Source: CAIYZT01 sp052387855
GTDB lineage: Bacteria > Pseudomonadota > Alphaproteobacteria > Rhodobacterales > Rhodobacteraceae
NCBI GenBank assembly: GCA_052387855.1
Contig: JBQTIT010000003.1
Span: 106,309-170,308, forward strand
DNA length: 64,000 bases
Direction of reading: 5' to 3'
Position 1 is the stretch's first letter. Each line of letters starts with the position of its first letter. The notes beneath the pieces were generated by a model. The model searched no databases and was not told the DNA's origin. It saw only the letters and a list, made by a program, of their open reading frames with translations. Positions 35,187 through 43,794 of the stretch are shown one piece after another. The position numbers and the translations under genes are program-made.

Positions 35187-35900
35187 TCAAGGCTTGGCGC
35201 CCGAATTCAGCGCCTCCGCGACGATTTCAAGCATCCCGTCGGCATCCGGGCGCCGTGCGGTCAGGCATCGGCGGGCCGGAAAGCTGGCCGCGGCCCGCGC
35301 CACCGCCGGGCTGAGCGCCAGAATCGTGACCGGCGCGGCGGCGCCCGCCATCGCCTTTGCCGCGCGAAGCGCGCTTTGGGCCGAGAAGAGCGGCAAGAGC
35401 ACCTCGCGCCGGGCGGCCAGCGCCTCTTGCGCCGCGCCCGAAAGCGGGGAGGGCGACATGCGATAGCAGACGATCTCGCGCAGCTCGATCCCGGCGGGGC
35501 GCAGGGTGCCGGCCAGATCGCCCGCCGCCTCTTGCCCGCGCAGATGCCAAAGCCGCCCGGGCCGCGCCGCCGCGATCAGCGCCGCAAGGGCGGGCGCATC
35601 GCCCTCGGCCGAGACCGCCCGGAACCCCGCGGCACGCGCCGCCTCGGCGGTCTGGGCGCCGACGCAATAGGCCAGCCCCGAAAGCCCCGCGCGCCGCGCC
35701 GCCTCGACCCCGTTCTGCGAGGTCAGGACCAGTGCATCCGGCGGCTGGCCCGGCGCGCGCCAGTCGAGGAACTGCACCTCTTGCAGAGGGCTGACCATCA
35801 CCTCGGCCGGCAGCCCGGCCGCCGCGATCCGCGCGGCAAAGCGGGCCGAAGCCGGCGCGGGGCGGGTCAGAAGGATCAGGGGCAAGGCTTGTCGCTGCAT
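35187..35900 (-). CDS. hemD: Uroporphyrinogen-III synthase
   Basis: HemD cyclises hydroxymethylbilane to uroporphyrinogen III, the branch point to haem, chlorophyll and cobalamin. The 237-residue protein has the two-lobed pattern of the poorly conserved family: an N-terminal LLTRPAPASARFA, the LVLTSQNGVEAA segment and LLPLFSAQSALRAAKAM in the second lobe. Together with the mitofilin-like and hemY genes it forms the expected minus-strand operon. It is divergent from tsaD, 40 bases away. Confidence 0.87.
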   Translation of the reverse strand: MQRQALPLILLTRPAPASARFAARIAAAGLPAEVMVSPLQEVQFLDWRAPGQPPDALVLTSQNGVEAARRAGLSGLAYCVGAQTAEAARAAGFRAVSAEGDAPALAALIAAARPGRLWHLRGQEAAGDLAGTLRPAGIELREIVCYRMSPSPLSGAAQEALAARREVLLPLFSAQSALRAAKAMAGAAAPVTILALSPAVARAAASFPARRCLTARRPDADGMLEIVAEALNSGAKP

Positions 35901-35940
35901 GAGCTACCTGCTACCCCGAAGCAACCCCTCTGGGCAACCG

Positions 35941-37038
35941 ATGACACAGACGCTGACCTTTCTCGGGCTCGAATCGAGCTGCGACGACACCGCCGCGGCC
36001 GTGGTGCGCGCAACCCCCGGGCGGGGGGCCGAGGTCTTGTCCTCGGTGGTGCTCAGCCAGACCGATCTGCACGCGGCCTTTGGCGGCGTGGTGCCGGAAA
36101 TCGCCGCCCGCGCCCATGTCGAAAAGCTTGACCATGCGGTCGAGGCGGCGCTGGCGCAGGCGGGCCTGGACCTGCGCGCGCTTGACGGCATCGCGGTGAC
36201 CGCCGGGCCGGGGCTGATCGGCGGGGTGCTGTCCGGTGTGATGCTGGCCAAGGGGCTGGCGGCGGCCACGGGCCTGCCGCTGGTTGGCGTCAACCATCTG
36301 GCCGGCCACGCCCTGACCCCGCGCCTGACCGACGGGCTGGCGTTTCCCTATCTGATGCTGCTGGTCTCGGGCGGGCACTGCCAGTTCCTGATCGCAAGGG
36401 GCCCCGAGGATTTCTCCCGCCTTGGCGGCACCATCGACGACGCCCCGGGCGAGGCCTTTGACAAGACCGCGCGGCTCTTGGCCCTGCCGCAGCCCGGCGG
36501 CCCGGCGGTGGAGCGGCAGGCGGCGCTGGGCGATCCGGCCCGCTTTGCCTTTCCGCGACCGCTGTTGAACCAGCCGGGGTGCGATCTGTCGTTCTCGGGG
36601 CTCAAGACCGCGCTTCTGCGCGCCCGCGACGGGATCATTGCCGAAAAGGGCGGGATCACGGTGCAGGACCGGCGCGACCTCTGCGCCGGGTTCCAGGCCG
36701 CCGTTGCCGATGTGCTGGCCGAGAAAACCCGCCGCGCCGCCGCGCTGTACCTGGACCTTGCCCCGGCCGTCCCCGCCTTTGCGGTGGCCGGCGGGGTTGC
36801 CGCCAACCAGGCGATCCGCGCCCGGCTGATGGCGGTCTGCGCGGGGCTGGGGCTGCGGTTCCTCGCTCCGCCGCTGTCGCTGTGCACCGACAACGCCGCG
36901 ATGATCGCCTGGGCCGGGATCGAGCGGTTCCGCGCCGGTCAGGCGGACGATCTTGCGCTGGTGGCCCGCCCGCGCTGGCCGCTGGACGGCGCCGCCGCGC
37001 CGATGATCGGCTTTGGCAAGAAGGGGGCCAAGGCATGA
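35941..37038 (+). CDS. tsaD: tRNA N6-adenosine threonylcarbamoyltransferase TsaD
   Basis: TsaD transfers the threonylcarbamoyl group to A37 of ANN-decoding tRNAs. The 365-residue protein opens with FLGLESSCDDTAAAVV, has the metal-binding His pair in NHLAGH (H119 and H123), and YLMLLVSGGHCQF and GGTIDDAPGEAFDK of the ASKHA fold. I choose ATG 35941, which fits the family N-terminus. Its partner TsaE is encoded at 48657; TsaB and TsaC are not in the window. The stop overlaps gpsA (ATGA). Confidence 0.96.
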   Translation: MTQTLTFLGLESSCDDTAAAVVRATPGRGAEVLSSVVLSQTDLHAAFGGVVPEIAARAHVEKLDHAVEAALAQAGLDLRALDGIAVTAGPGLIGGVLSGVMLAKGLAAATGLPLVGVNHLAGHALTPRLTDGLAFPYLMLLVSGGHCQFLIARGPEDFSRLGGTIDDAPGEAFDKTARLLALPQPGGPAVERQAALGDPARFAFPRPLLNQPGCDLSFSGLKTALLRARDGIIAEKGGITVQDRRDLCAGFQAAVADVLAEKTRRAAALYLDLAPAVPAFAVAGGVAANQAIRARLMAVCAGLGLRFLAPPLSLCTDNAAMIAWAGIERFRAGQADDLALVARPRWPLDGAAAPMIGFGKKGAKA

Positions 37039-37979
37039 TCGGCGTCGTGGGGGCGGGGGCGTTCGGCACGGCGCTGGCCGTCACCCTGGCGCGCGAGGGC
37101 CGGGCGGTCACGCTGTGGGCGCGGTCGGCCGAGGACGCCGCCGCCATGACCCGTACGCGGATCAACGCGCGGCGCCTGCCGGGGGTGGACCTGCCCGAGG
37201 GCGTCAGGATCACCGCCGACCTTGCCGACCTTGCCGGCGCAAGGGCGGTGCTGCTGGCCTTGCCGATGCAGGCGCTGGGCGGGTTCCTTGCCGCCAGCCC
37301 GCCCCGGGCCCCCGATCTGGTGGCCTGCTGCAAGGGCATCGACCTGGGCACCCTGAGCGGCCCGACCGCGCTGATCCGGCGCCATGTGCCCGGCGCCCGC
37401 GCCTCGATCCTGACGGGGCCGTCCTTTGCCGCCGATCTGGCGCGCGGGCTGCCGACGGCGCTGACGCTGGCGGGCGGGGACGAGGCGCTGCAGCGGCTCT
37501 TGTCCGGGCCAAGCCTGCGGCTCTACCGCACCGACGATGTGATCGGGGCAGAGCTTGGCGGCGCGCTGAAGAACGTGATCGCGATCGCCGCCGGGGTGGT
37601 GATCGGCGCCGGCCTGGGCGAATCGGCGCGCGCGGCGCTGATGACGCGCGGCTATGCCGAAATGACGCGCCTGGCCCGCAGCCTTGGCGCGCGGCCCGAG
37701 ACGCTGGCCGGCCTGTCGGGCTTTGGCGATCTGGTGCTGACCTGCACCTCGGCGCAGTCGCGCAACTTTTCCTATGGCCGGGCGCTGGGTGCGGGGCAAG
37801 ACTTTGACCCCACCGTCACGGTCGAGGGCGCCGCCACCGCCCGGGCCGTGGCGCGGCTGGCGCGCAACCGCGCCGTCGAGATGCCGCTGACCACGATGAT
37901 CGCGGCCCTGATCGACGGCCAGACCAACCTTTCGCAGGCCATCACGGCCCTGATGTCCCGTCCCCTGAAAGAGGAGTAA
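37035..37979 (+). CDS. gpsA: Glycerol-3-phosphate dehydrogenase [NAD(P)+]
   Basis: GpsA reduces dihydroxyacetone phosphate to glycerol-3-phosphate for phospholipid synthesis. The 314-residue protein starts with the Rossmann loop GVVGAGAFGTALA, contains the family's ACCKGID and LTGPSFAADLARGLPT segments and the catalytic-Lys region LGGALKNVIAIAAGV. It is coupled to tsaD and followed three bases later by a YciI gene. Confidence 0.95.
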   Translation: MIGVVGAGAFGTALAVTLAREGRAVTLWARSAEDAAAMTRTRINARRLPGVDLPEGVRITADLADLAGARAVLLALPMQALGGFLAASPPRAPDLVACCKGIDLGTLSGPTALIRRHVPGARASILTGPSFAADLARGLPTALTLAGGDEALQRLLSGPSLRLYRTDDVIGAELGGALKNVIAIAAGVVIGAGLGESARAALMTRGYAEMTRLARSLGARPETLAGLSGFGDLVLTCTSAQSRNFSYGRALGAGQDFDPTVTVEGAATARAVARLARNRAVEMPLTTMIAALIDGQTNLSQAITALMSRPLKEE

Positions 37980-37982
37980 GCG

Positions 37983-38255
37983 ATGCGCTTTGCCCTGATC
38001 GCCCAAGACAAGCCCGGCCATTTGCAACTGCGCCTTGATACCCGCGCCGCGCATCTGGAGCATATCAACGCCACCGGCGTGGTAGAGATGGCAGGCCCCC
38101 TGCTGTCGCCCGAGGGTGAGATGACCGGCTCGCTGATCGTGCTGGGCGTGGGCTCGCTGGACGAGGCCCGCGCCTGGGCGGACGCCGATCCCTACGCCCG
38201 GGCCGGGCTTTTCGCCTCGGTCACGATCACCGAATGGAAAAAGGTCGTCGGATGA
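37983..38255 (+). CDS. YciI-family protein
   Basis: This 90-residue single-domain protein has the YCII fold pattern: RFALIAQDKPGHLQLRL, then HLEHINATGVVEMAGPLL, and the C-terminal DPYARAGLFASVTITEW. The family is a small ferredoxin-like fold with a conserved His/Asp pair; its biochemical role is uncertain. It sits in the tsaD-gpsA operon and overlaps the EVE-domain gene by an ATGA junction. Confidence 0.88.
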   Translation: MRFALIAQDKPGHLQLRLDTRAAHLEHINATGVVEMAGPLLSPEGEMTGSLIVLGVGSLDEARAWADADPYARAGLFASVTITEWKKVVG

Positions 38256-38671
38256 GATACTGGCTTTTCAAATCCGAGCCTGACACCTGGTCCTGGGACC
38301 AGCAGGTTGCGCGCGGCGCGGCGGGCGAGGAATGGCACGGCGTGCGCAACTATCAGGCGCGCAACAACATGCGCGCGATGGCGGTCGGCGAGCTTGGGTT
38401 CTTTTATCACTCCAACCACGGCAAGGAGATTGTCGGCGTGGTCGAGGTCTCTGCCCTCTCTGCCCCCGACAGCACCACCGACGATCCGCGCTGGGACTGC
38501 GTGCATATCCGCGCGCGCTATCCGTTGGTCCGGCCGGTCACGCTGGAAGACTGCAAGGTGCAGCCCGGGCTTGAGAGCATGGTTCTGGTCAACAACACCC
38601 GCCTGTCGGTGCAGCCGGTCAGCGCCGAGGAATGGCGGATCGTCTGCGCCATGGGCGGGGTGCAAGCCTGA
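38252..38671 (+). CDS. EVE-domain protein
   Basis: The 139-residue protein is almost entirely one EVE (PUA-like) domain: YWLFKSEPDTWSW at the start, GVRNYQARNNMRAM and LGFFYHSNHGKEIVGVVEV in the middle. EVE domains bind modified cytosines or nucleic-acid bases. The start at 38252 is fixed by the overlap with the YciI stop; a frame open from 38234 has no ribosome site. The pairing of YciI and EVE genes is common in this family of bacteria. Confidence 0.92.
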   Translation: MRYWLFKSEPDTWSWDQQVARGAAGEEWHGVRNYQARNNMRAMAVGELGFFYHSNHGKEIVGVVEVSALSAPDSTTDDPRWDCVHIRARYPLVRPVTLEDCKVQPGLESMVLVNNTRLSVQPVSAEEWRIVCAMGGVQA

Positions 38672-38730
38672 AATCCTTGCCTGCCCCGCCGCTCTGCGCC
38701 ACAATCGGCTCAGGCAAGTGGGAGGCGCGG

Positions 38731-39126
38731 ATGGAAGTCCTGAACGTACTGGCGGCGGCTGCCGCGTCATGGGTCTTTGGGGCGATGTGGTACATGGTGC
38801 TGGCCCGGCCCTGGATGAAGGCGGCCGGCATCACGCTGGATGAAAGCGGCAGGCCGAACGGCAACGGCAGCATGCTGCCCTATGCCCTGTCCGCAATTGC
38901 CATACTGATCGTCGCGGGGTTCATGCGCCATGTCTTCGCCGGCGCGGGGATCGAAAGCCTGGGCAAGGGCCTCTTGTCGGGGTTCGGGGTGGGTCTGTTC
39001 TTCATCACGCCCTGGACGATGATCAACAACGCCTATGGCGGGCGGCCGTTCTCGCTGACGCTGATCGACGGCGGTTATGCCGTCTTTGGCTGCGCGATCA
39101 TCGGGGCGGTGCTGGCGCTGTTCTGA
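38731..39126 (+). CDS. DUF1761 membrane protein
   Basis: A 131-residue protein with four membrane segments, one at the very start (VLAAAAASWVFGAMWYMVL). It shows the DUF1761 pattern of two similar halves, with NNAYGGRPFSLTLIDGGY before the last segment. Function is unknown. ATG 38731 is chosen because GGGAGG lies just upstream. It follows the EVE gene by 59 bases. Confidence 0.82.
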   Translation: MEVLNVLAAAAASWVFGAMWYMVLARPWMKAAGITLDESGRPNGNGSMLPYALSAIAILIVAGFMRHVFAGAGIESLGKGLLSGFGVGLFFITPWTMINNAYGGRPFSLTLIDGGYAVFGCAIIGAVLALF

Positions 39127-39133
39127 GCGGGGC

Positions 39134-39173
39134 AAAAAAACGGAAGGGCCCCGCACCCCTACAGGACCCTTCC
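39134..39173 (-). terminator. Minus-strand Rho-independent terminator
   Basis: Read on the minus strand, a 10-bp stem with one G-U pair (39173-39164 with 39151-39142) is followed by seven U residues (39140-39134). It points away from ahcY, but ahcY already has its own terminator at 39552-39580, so another minus-strand transcript probably ends here. Confidence 0.75.
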
Positions 39174-39250
39174 ACCACCCACGTGCTCCCTTCGCACCAC
39201 ACGTGTTCTGACAAGGTCCCGGGCTTGCTGCCCATGCCGACCTTCATAGC
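39134..39250 (-). ncRNA. Candidate minus-strand small RNA
   Basis: Upstream of the terminator, on the minus strand, lie further stems: AAGGTC/GACCTT (39239-39244 with 39213-39218) with an inner GGGC/GCCC stem (39221-39224, 39230-39233), and CACGTG copies at 39180-39185 and 39200-39205 that can pair. No clear promoter is visible; a TATGAA near 39248 could be a -10. A 49-codon frame crosses it but runs through the terminator hairpin, so coding is unlikely. Confidence 0.35.
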
Positions 39251-39551
39251 GCGAAACGGCCTGCGACGCAAAAGGCAGGCGTCGAAAAATTGAGGCAACA
39301 CCGGCGCATCGCGGTTTCCCCGGCTTTCGCGCGATCCCGGGGGTCGATCCCCGGGCCCTGGCCACTTTCAGGCCCGTTTCCCGTGGAAAACGCGGCGTTG
39401 CTGCCAGCCACCGCCCTGCTGGCGCCCCCATGTGGGTGGCCGACAGGGCGCCTGGCCTGGCACCCTCTGGCCTATCTGCTTCAAATCGTCGGCAATTCCG
39501 GCGATGCGGTCAACGGGCCGATGGCTCGGCCGGGCCGGGGCCAGGATGTGG
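39251..39551. other. Non-coding region between two terminators
   Basis: Nothing gene-like is seen here. It contains one perfect hairpin, CCCGGGG/CCCCGGG (39336-39342 with 39349-39355), without a T-run. Frames that cross it have no ribosome site or family resemblance. Confidence 0.5.
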
Positions 39552-39580
39552 AAAGGCCCCGCCGGTCAGGCGGGGCCCCG
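39552..39580 (-). terminator. Terminator of ahcY
   Basis: GGCCCCGCC (39555-39563) and GGCGGGGCC (39569-39577) form a perfect 9-bp stem with a five-base loop, followed on the minus strand by UUU. It lies 27 bases behind the ahcY stop. Confidence 0.8.
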
Positions 39581-39603
39581 GTTCCGGCGGGCGGCTTTGC
39601 CGG

Positions 39604-40998
39604 TCAGTAGCGGTAATGCTCGCTCTTGAACGGCCCGTCGATGTTGACGCCGATATAGTCGGCCTGGTCCTTGCGCAGTTCGGTCAGCCGCACGCCGATC
39701 TTTTTCAGATGCAGGCGGGCCACCTTTTCGTCCAGCGCCTTGGGCAGGATGTAGACGCCGGGGGCGTAATCCTTGCCCTTGGTCCAAAGCTCGATCTGCG
39801 CCAGCACCTGGTTGGTGAAGCTGGCCGACATCACGAAAGACGGATGGCCGGTGGCATTGCCCAGGTTCAAGAGGCGGCCCTCGGACAACAGGATGATGCG
39901 GCTGCCCGAGGGCATCTCGATCATGTCCACCTGTTCCTTGATGTTGGTCCATTTGTGGTTGCGCAGCGCGGCGACCTGAATCTCGTTGTCGAAGTGGCCG
40001 ATGTTGCCGACAATCGCCATGTCCTTCATCTCGCGGATATGCTCGATGCGGATCACGTCCTTGTTGCCGGTGGTGGTGATGAAGATGTCGGCGCTGGCCA
40101 CCTCATCCTCAAGCAGCGTCACCTCATAGCCGTCCATCGCGGCCTGAAGCGCGCAGATCGGGTCGACCTCGGTCACCTTCACCCGCGCGCCGGCGCCCCG
40201 CAGGCTGGCGGCCGAGCCCTTGCCCACGTCGCCGTAACCGCAGACCACGGCGACCTTGCCGGCCATCATCGTGTCGGTGGCGCGGCGGATGCCGTCGACC
40301 AGCGATTCCTTGCAGCCATACTTGTTGTCGAACTTCGACTTGGTGACAGAGTCGTTGACGTTGATCGCCGGGAACGGAAGCTGGCCCTTCTTGTGCAGCT
40401 CGTACAGGCGATGCACGCCGGTCGTTGTTTCTTCCGACACGCCACGGATCGCGGCGCGCTGGGCGGTGAACCAGCCGGGGCTGGCCTTGAGCCGCTTCTT
40501 GATCTGGTTGAACAGGCACACCTCTTCTTCAGACGTCGGCACCTCGATGATGCCGGTTTCGCCCGCCTCGACCCGCGCGCCCAGCAGGATGTACATGGTG
40601 GCGTCACCGCCATCGTCCAGGATCATGTTGCAGGTGCCACCCTCGCCCCCGAACCAGAAGATGCGGTCGGTGTAGTCCCAGTAGTCCGCCAGGGTCTCGC
40701 CCTTGATGGCAAAGACCGGGGTGCCGGCCTCGGCAATGGCGGCGGCGGCGTGGTCCTGGGTCGAAAAGATGTTGCACGAGGCCCAGCGCACATCGGCGCC
40801 CAGCGCCTTGAGCGTTTCGATCAGCACGCCGGTCTGGATCGTCATGTGCAAGGAGCCGGCGATGCGGGCGCCCTTCAGCGGCTGGCTGGCGCCGAACTCA
40901 TCGCGGCAGGCCATCAGGCCGGGCATCTCGGTTTCGGCGATGGTCAGCTCTTTGCGACCGAACCCGGCCAGCGCGATGTCCTTGACGATGTAATCCAT
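39604..40998 (-). CDS. ahcY: S-adenosylhomocysteinase
   Basis: AhcY hydrolyses S-adenosylhomocysteine to adenosine and homocysteine in the methyl cycle. The 464-residue protein has RIAGSLHMTIQTGVLIETL, the NAD-binding loop VVCGYGDVGKGSA, the FDNKYGC signature and the C-terminal KSEHYRY that closes the neighbouring active site. Start choice is uncertain: ATG 40998 (MDYIVKD) fits the family length; ATG 41010 and 41034 are in frame. It is divergent from trkH. No riboswitch-like structure is seen upstream. Confidence 0.95.
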   Translation of the reverse strand: MDYIVKDIALAGFGRKELTIAETEMPGLMACRDEFGASQPLKGARIAGSLHMTIQTGVLIETLKALGADVRWASCNIFSTQDHAAAAIAEAGTPVFAIKGETLADYWDYTDRIFWFGGEGGTCNMILDDGGDATMYILLGARVEAGETGIIEVPTSEEEVCLFNQIKKRLKASPGWFTAQRAAIRGVSEETTTGVHRLYELHKKGQLPFPAINVNDSVTKSKFDNKYGCKESLVDGIRRATDTMMAGKVAVVCGYGDVGKGSAASLRGAGARVKVTEVDPICALQAAMDGYEVTLLEDEVASADIFITTTGNKDVIRIEHIREMKDMAIVGNIGHFDNEIQVAALRNHKWTNIKEQVDMIEMPSGSRIILLSEGRLLNLGNATGHPSFVMSASFTNQVLAQIELWTKGKDYAPGVYILPKALDEKVARLHLKKIGVRLTELRKDQADYIGVNIDGPFKSEHYRY

Positions 40999-41149
40999 GT
41001 ACCTGCTCATTTCACGGTGAATTTCGCGCAGCATCTAGCATCAAGGCGCGCATCCGGCAATGGGCGCGGGGAAGGGGCGGGTTGCGCCGCGCGCAAAACC
41101 TCGCCAACGCGGCGCGCCAATGCTAGGTCTTGCCTGAAACGGGGGGCGG

Positions 41150-42472
41150 ATGAGCGGCATTTCCAGCAATCCGGCGCGGCTGGTGCCGATTGCCTTTCTG
41201 GCGGTGATCCTTGCGGGCACGCTGGCGCTGATGCAGCCCTGGGCATCGGCCGGGCCCGGCGGCGCGCCGTTTCTGACCGCGCTGTTCGTCGCCACCTCGG
41301 CCGTCGGGGTGACCGGCCTGACCCCGGTCGACACCGCCACCTACTGGAGCGGCTGGGGACAGGGCATCATCTGGCTGCTCTTCCACCTGGGCGGCATCGG
41401 CATCATGTCGGCCGCGACGCTTTTGGGGATGGTGGTCTCGCGCCGGATCGGGCTGAGCCGGCAACTGATCGTTCAGGCCGAGGCGCGGGGCATCGCGGCG
41501 GGCGATGTCCGCTCGGTGCTCAAGTTCGTGCTCGTCCTGGCTGTGGTGGTCGAATTCCTTGCCGTGGTGGTTCTGACCTGGCGCATGGCGGCCCGGGGCG
41601 AAGACCTTGCCACCGCCCTCTGGCACGCCGCCTTTCACGCCGGGGCGGCCTTTACCAACGCCGGTTTTTCCAACTACTCCGAGGGCTTTGCGCCTTTCGC
41701 CGCTGACAGCCTGGCCATGGTTCCCGTTCTGCTGGCGGCCATCGTCGGCGGTCTTGGCCTGCCGGTCCTGCATGATCTGCGTCGCAAGGGCCCTGCCCGC
41801 TGGTCCCTGCACACCCGGCTGACGCTGCTGGGGTCGGGGGCGCTGACGGTTCTGGGGGCGCTGGCTGTGCTGGCCCTTGAATGGTCGAACCCGGGCACCA
41901 TCGGCGGCATGGGGCCCTGGGACAAGGTCTGGAACGCGCTTTTTCATTCCGTCAACACCCGCTCGTGCGGGCTGAACACGTTCGACATCGGCGCGCTGCG
42001 CGAAGAGTCCATGATGATGACCTATGCCCTGATGCTGACCGGGGCGGGGTCTGCCGGCACCGGCGGCGGCATCAAGGTCACGACCGTGATGATCCTGATC
42101 CTTGCCGTCTGGTCCGAGATGCGCGGCGATCCCGACGTTACCGCCTTTGGCCGTCGCATCTCGACCGGGGTCCTGCGCGAGGCGTTGACGGTCACGGCGT
42201 TGGCGGTCGCGGTGCTGATGCTGGCCGTCATGGCGCTGCGCCTCTTGTCCGACCATGCGCTGAACGCGCTGATCTTCGAGGCAATCAGCGCCTTTGGCAA
42301 CGTGGGTCTGTCGATGGGGATCACGGCCAGCCTGTCGCCGGCCGCGCAGGGGGTGATCATCCTCTTGATGTTCCTCGGCCGCGTGGGCATCGTGACCGTG
42401 GCCACGGGCCTTGCCCTGCGCCCTCGCCGCACCGATTTCCGCTATCCCGAGGAGCGTCCGATTGTTGGGTAA
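41150..42472 (+). CDS. trkH: TrkH-type potassium uptake channel subunit
   Basis: The 440-residue membrane protein belongs to the TrkH/KtrB superfamily, with repeated membrane-pore-membrane units. The four selectivity-filter turns are visible as TSAVGVTGL, NAGFSNYS, NTRSCGLNT and SAFGNVGLS, each with the central Gly that lines the pore. At 440 residues it is closer to KtrB than to long TrkH. GGGGGGCGG precedes the ATG. The regulatory RCK subunit follows directly. Confidence 0.92.
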   Translation: MSGISSNPARLVPIAFLAVILAGTLALMQPWASAGPGGAPFLTALFVATSAVGVTGLTPVDTATYWSGWGQGIIWLLFHLGGIGIMSAATLLGMVVSRRIGLSRQLIVQAEARGIAAGDVRSVLKFVLVLAVVVEFLAVVVLTWRMAARGEDLATALWHAAFHAGAAFTNAGFSNYSEGFAPFAADSLAMVPVLLAAIVGGLGLPVLHDLRRKGPARWSLHTRLTLLGSGALTVLGALAVLALEWSNPGTIGGMGPWDKVWNALFHSVNTRSCGLNTFDIGALREESMMMTYALMLTGAGSAGTGGGIKVTTVMILILAVWSEMRGDPDVTAFGRRISTGVLREALTVTALAVAVLMLAVMALRLLSDHALNALIFEAISAFGNVGLSMGITASLSPAAQGVIILLMFLGRVGIVTVATGLALRPRRTDFRYPEERPIVG

Positions 42473-43136
42473 GAAATTCACCCCCACGACCGATTCCGTG
42501 GTGGTCATCGGGCTGGGCCGATTCGGCAGCGCCGTGGCCAAAAGCCTGGCGCAACTGGGTCACGATGTTCTGGGCATCGACGAGAACGGCGATCTGGTCC
42601 AGGAACTGTCCGGCACCCTGACGCAGGTCGTGCAGGCCAACTGCACCAATGTCGAAACCCTGCGCCAGTTGAATGTCGGTGGGTTCCGGCACGGGGTGGT
42701 GGCCATCGGCAGCGATCTTGAATCGTCGGTGCTGTCGGTGCTGGCCCTGTCAGAGCTTGGCGTGCCCGACATCTGGGCCAAGGCGGTCAGCAGCCGGCAC
42801 GGCAAGATCCTTGAGCGCACCGGCGCGCATCACGTCGTCTATCCCGAGGTGACGATGGGCGAGCGGGTGGCGCATCTGGTCACCTCCAAGATCATCGACT
42901 TCATCGAGTTCGACGACGATTTCGCCATCGCCAAGACCCGCGCGCCGGCCGATGTGCTGAACAAGACCCTGGCCGAAAGCGAACTGCGCCGGGTCTACAA
43001 TGTCACCATCGTCGGCATCAAGCGACCGGGCGAGGATTTCACCTATGGCCGCCCCGACACCATGGTGCGCCCCGGCGATCTGTTGATCGTCGCCGGCCCC
43101 ACGCGCGAGGTCGAGGCCTTTGCGGGCAAGACATGA
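42462..43136 (+). CDS. trkA: TrkA/KtrA-type RCK potassium uptake regulator
   Basis: The 224-residue cytoplasmic protein has one RCK_N Rossmann domain (VVIGLGRFGSAVAKSLAQLG) and one TrkA_C domain (about residues 140-220), the KtrA plan. It gates the TrkH/KtrB channel in response to nucleotides. It starts with TTG 42462, eleven bases inside trkH, supported by GAGGAG eight bases upstream; no ATG is available. Its stop overlaps the next gene (ATGA). Confidence 0.9.
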   Translation: MLGKKFTPTTDSVVVIGLGRFGSAVAKSLAQLGHDVLGIDENGDLVQELSGTLTQVVQANCTNVETLRQLNVGGFRHGVVAIGSDLESSVLSVLALSELGVPDIWAKAVSSRHGKILERTGAHHVVYPEVTMGERVAHLVTSKIIDFIEFDDDFAIAKTRAPADVLNKTLAESELRRVYNVTIVGIKRPGEDFTYGRPDTMVRPGDLLIVAGPTREVEAFAGKT

Positions 43137-43750
43137 CCAGCCCGCCCCGCGCCAAGCCCCCGCGCGCCTGGCAGCGCATGCTTTCCGGACGCCGGCTGGA
43201 CCTGTTGGACCCGACGCCGATGGACATCGAGATCGAGGACATCGCGCATGGGTTGGCCTTTGTCGCGCGGTGGAACGGGCAGACGCGGGGCGATTTTGCC
43301 TATTCGGTGGCCGAGCATTCGCTTCTGGTCGAACAGATCTTTGCCCGGCAGGGCGGCGCGCTGGCGACGCCGCGCTGGCGGCTGGCGGCGATCCTGCATG
43401 ATGCGCCCGAATATGTGATCGGCGACATGATCAGCCCCGTCAAATCCTCGGTCGGGCCGGGATATGGTGAGATGGACCTGCGACTGACCGCCGCCGTGCA
43501 TCTGCGCTTTGGCCTGCCCGCCGTGCTGCCGGCGCCGGTCAAGAAGGCGATCAAGGCCGCCGACAAGGTCTCGGCCTGGCTGGAGGCGGTCAGCATCGCG
43601 GGTTTTGCCGAGGATGAGGCGAACCGGCTGTTTGGCCGGCCGGCGCCCGGGGCGATCGCGGGGCTCGGCATCCGCCTGCGCCCCCCGGCCGAGGTTCGCG
43701 CGGACTATGTGGCGCGGGTCCGGCAGCTTTTGGCGGCGGTTCCGATCTAG
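43133..43750 (+). CDS. HD-domain hydrolase (YfbR-like)
   Basis: The 205-residue protein has metal-binding HD-domain motifs: AEHSLLVEQ, then LAAILHDAPEYVIGDM with the His-Asp pair, and a later ADKVSAWLEA. The sequence resembles YfbR-type 5'-deoxynucleotidases and related HD phosphohydrolases; the exact substrate is not known. It is coupled to the trkA stop by ATGA. A very stable hairpin follows its stop. Confidence 0.85.
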   Translation: MTSPPRAKPPRAWQRMLSGRRLDLLDPTPMDIEIEDIAHGLAFVARWNGQTRGDFAYSVAEHSLLVEQIFARQGGALATPRWRLAAILHDAPEYVIGDMISPVKSSVGPGYGEMDLRLTAAVHLRFGLPAVLPAPVKKAIKAADKVSAWLEAVSIAGFAEDEANRLFGRPAPGAIAGLGIRLRPPAEVRADYVARVRQLLAAVPI

Positions 43751-43784
43751 GCGCGGGCCGGGGGAGTGGGCCCCGGCCCGCGCC
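43750..43784. terminator. 14-bp perfect hairpin between convergent genes
   Basis: The stem 43750-43763 pairs perfectly with 43771-43784 over 14 bp of almost pure G/C, with a seven-base loop. It begins on the last base of the upstream stop codon and lies 10 bases before the hvrA stop. Only a short TTT follows on the plus strand, so it probably acts as a bidirectional block to transcription. Confidence 0.7.
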
Positions 43785-43794
43785 CGGTTTGGCG

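Noticed and set aside
39098..39247. A 49-codon minus-strand frame over the candidate RNA
   Set aside because: It lacks a ribosome site and would run through a strong terminator hairpin into the DUF1761 gene.
39336..39355. Hairpin resembling a tRNA T-arm
   Set aside because: The loop lacks the TTC of a T-loop, and no D-arm, anticodon arm or acceptor stem can be fitted around it.
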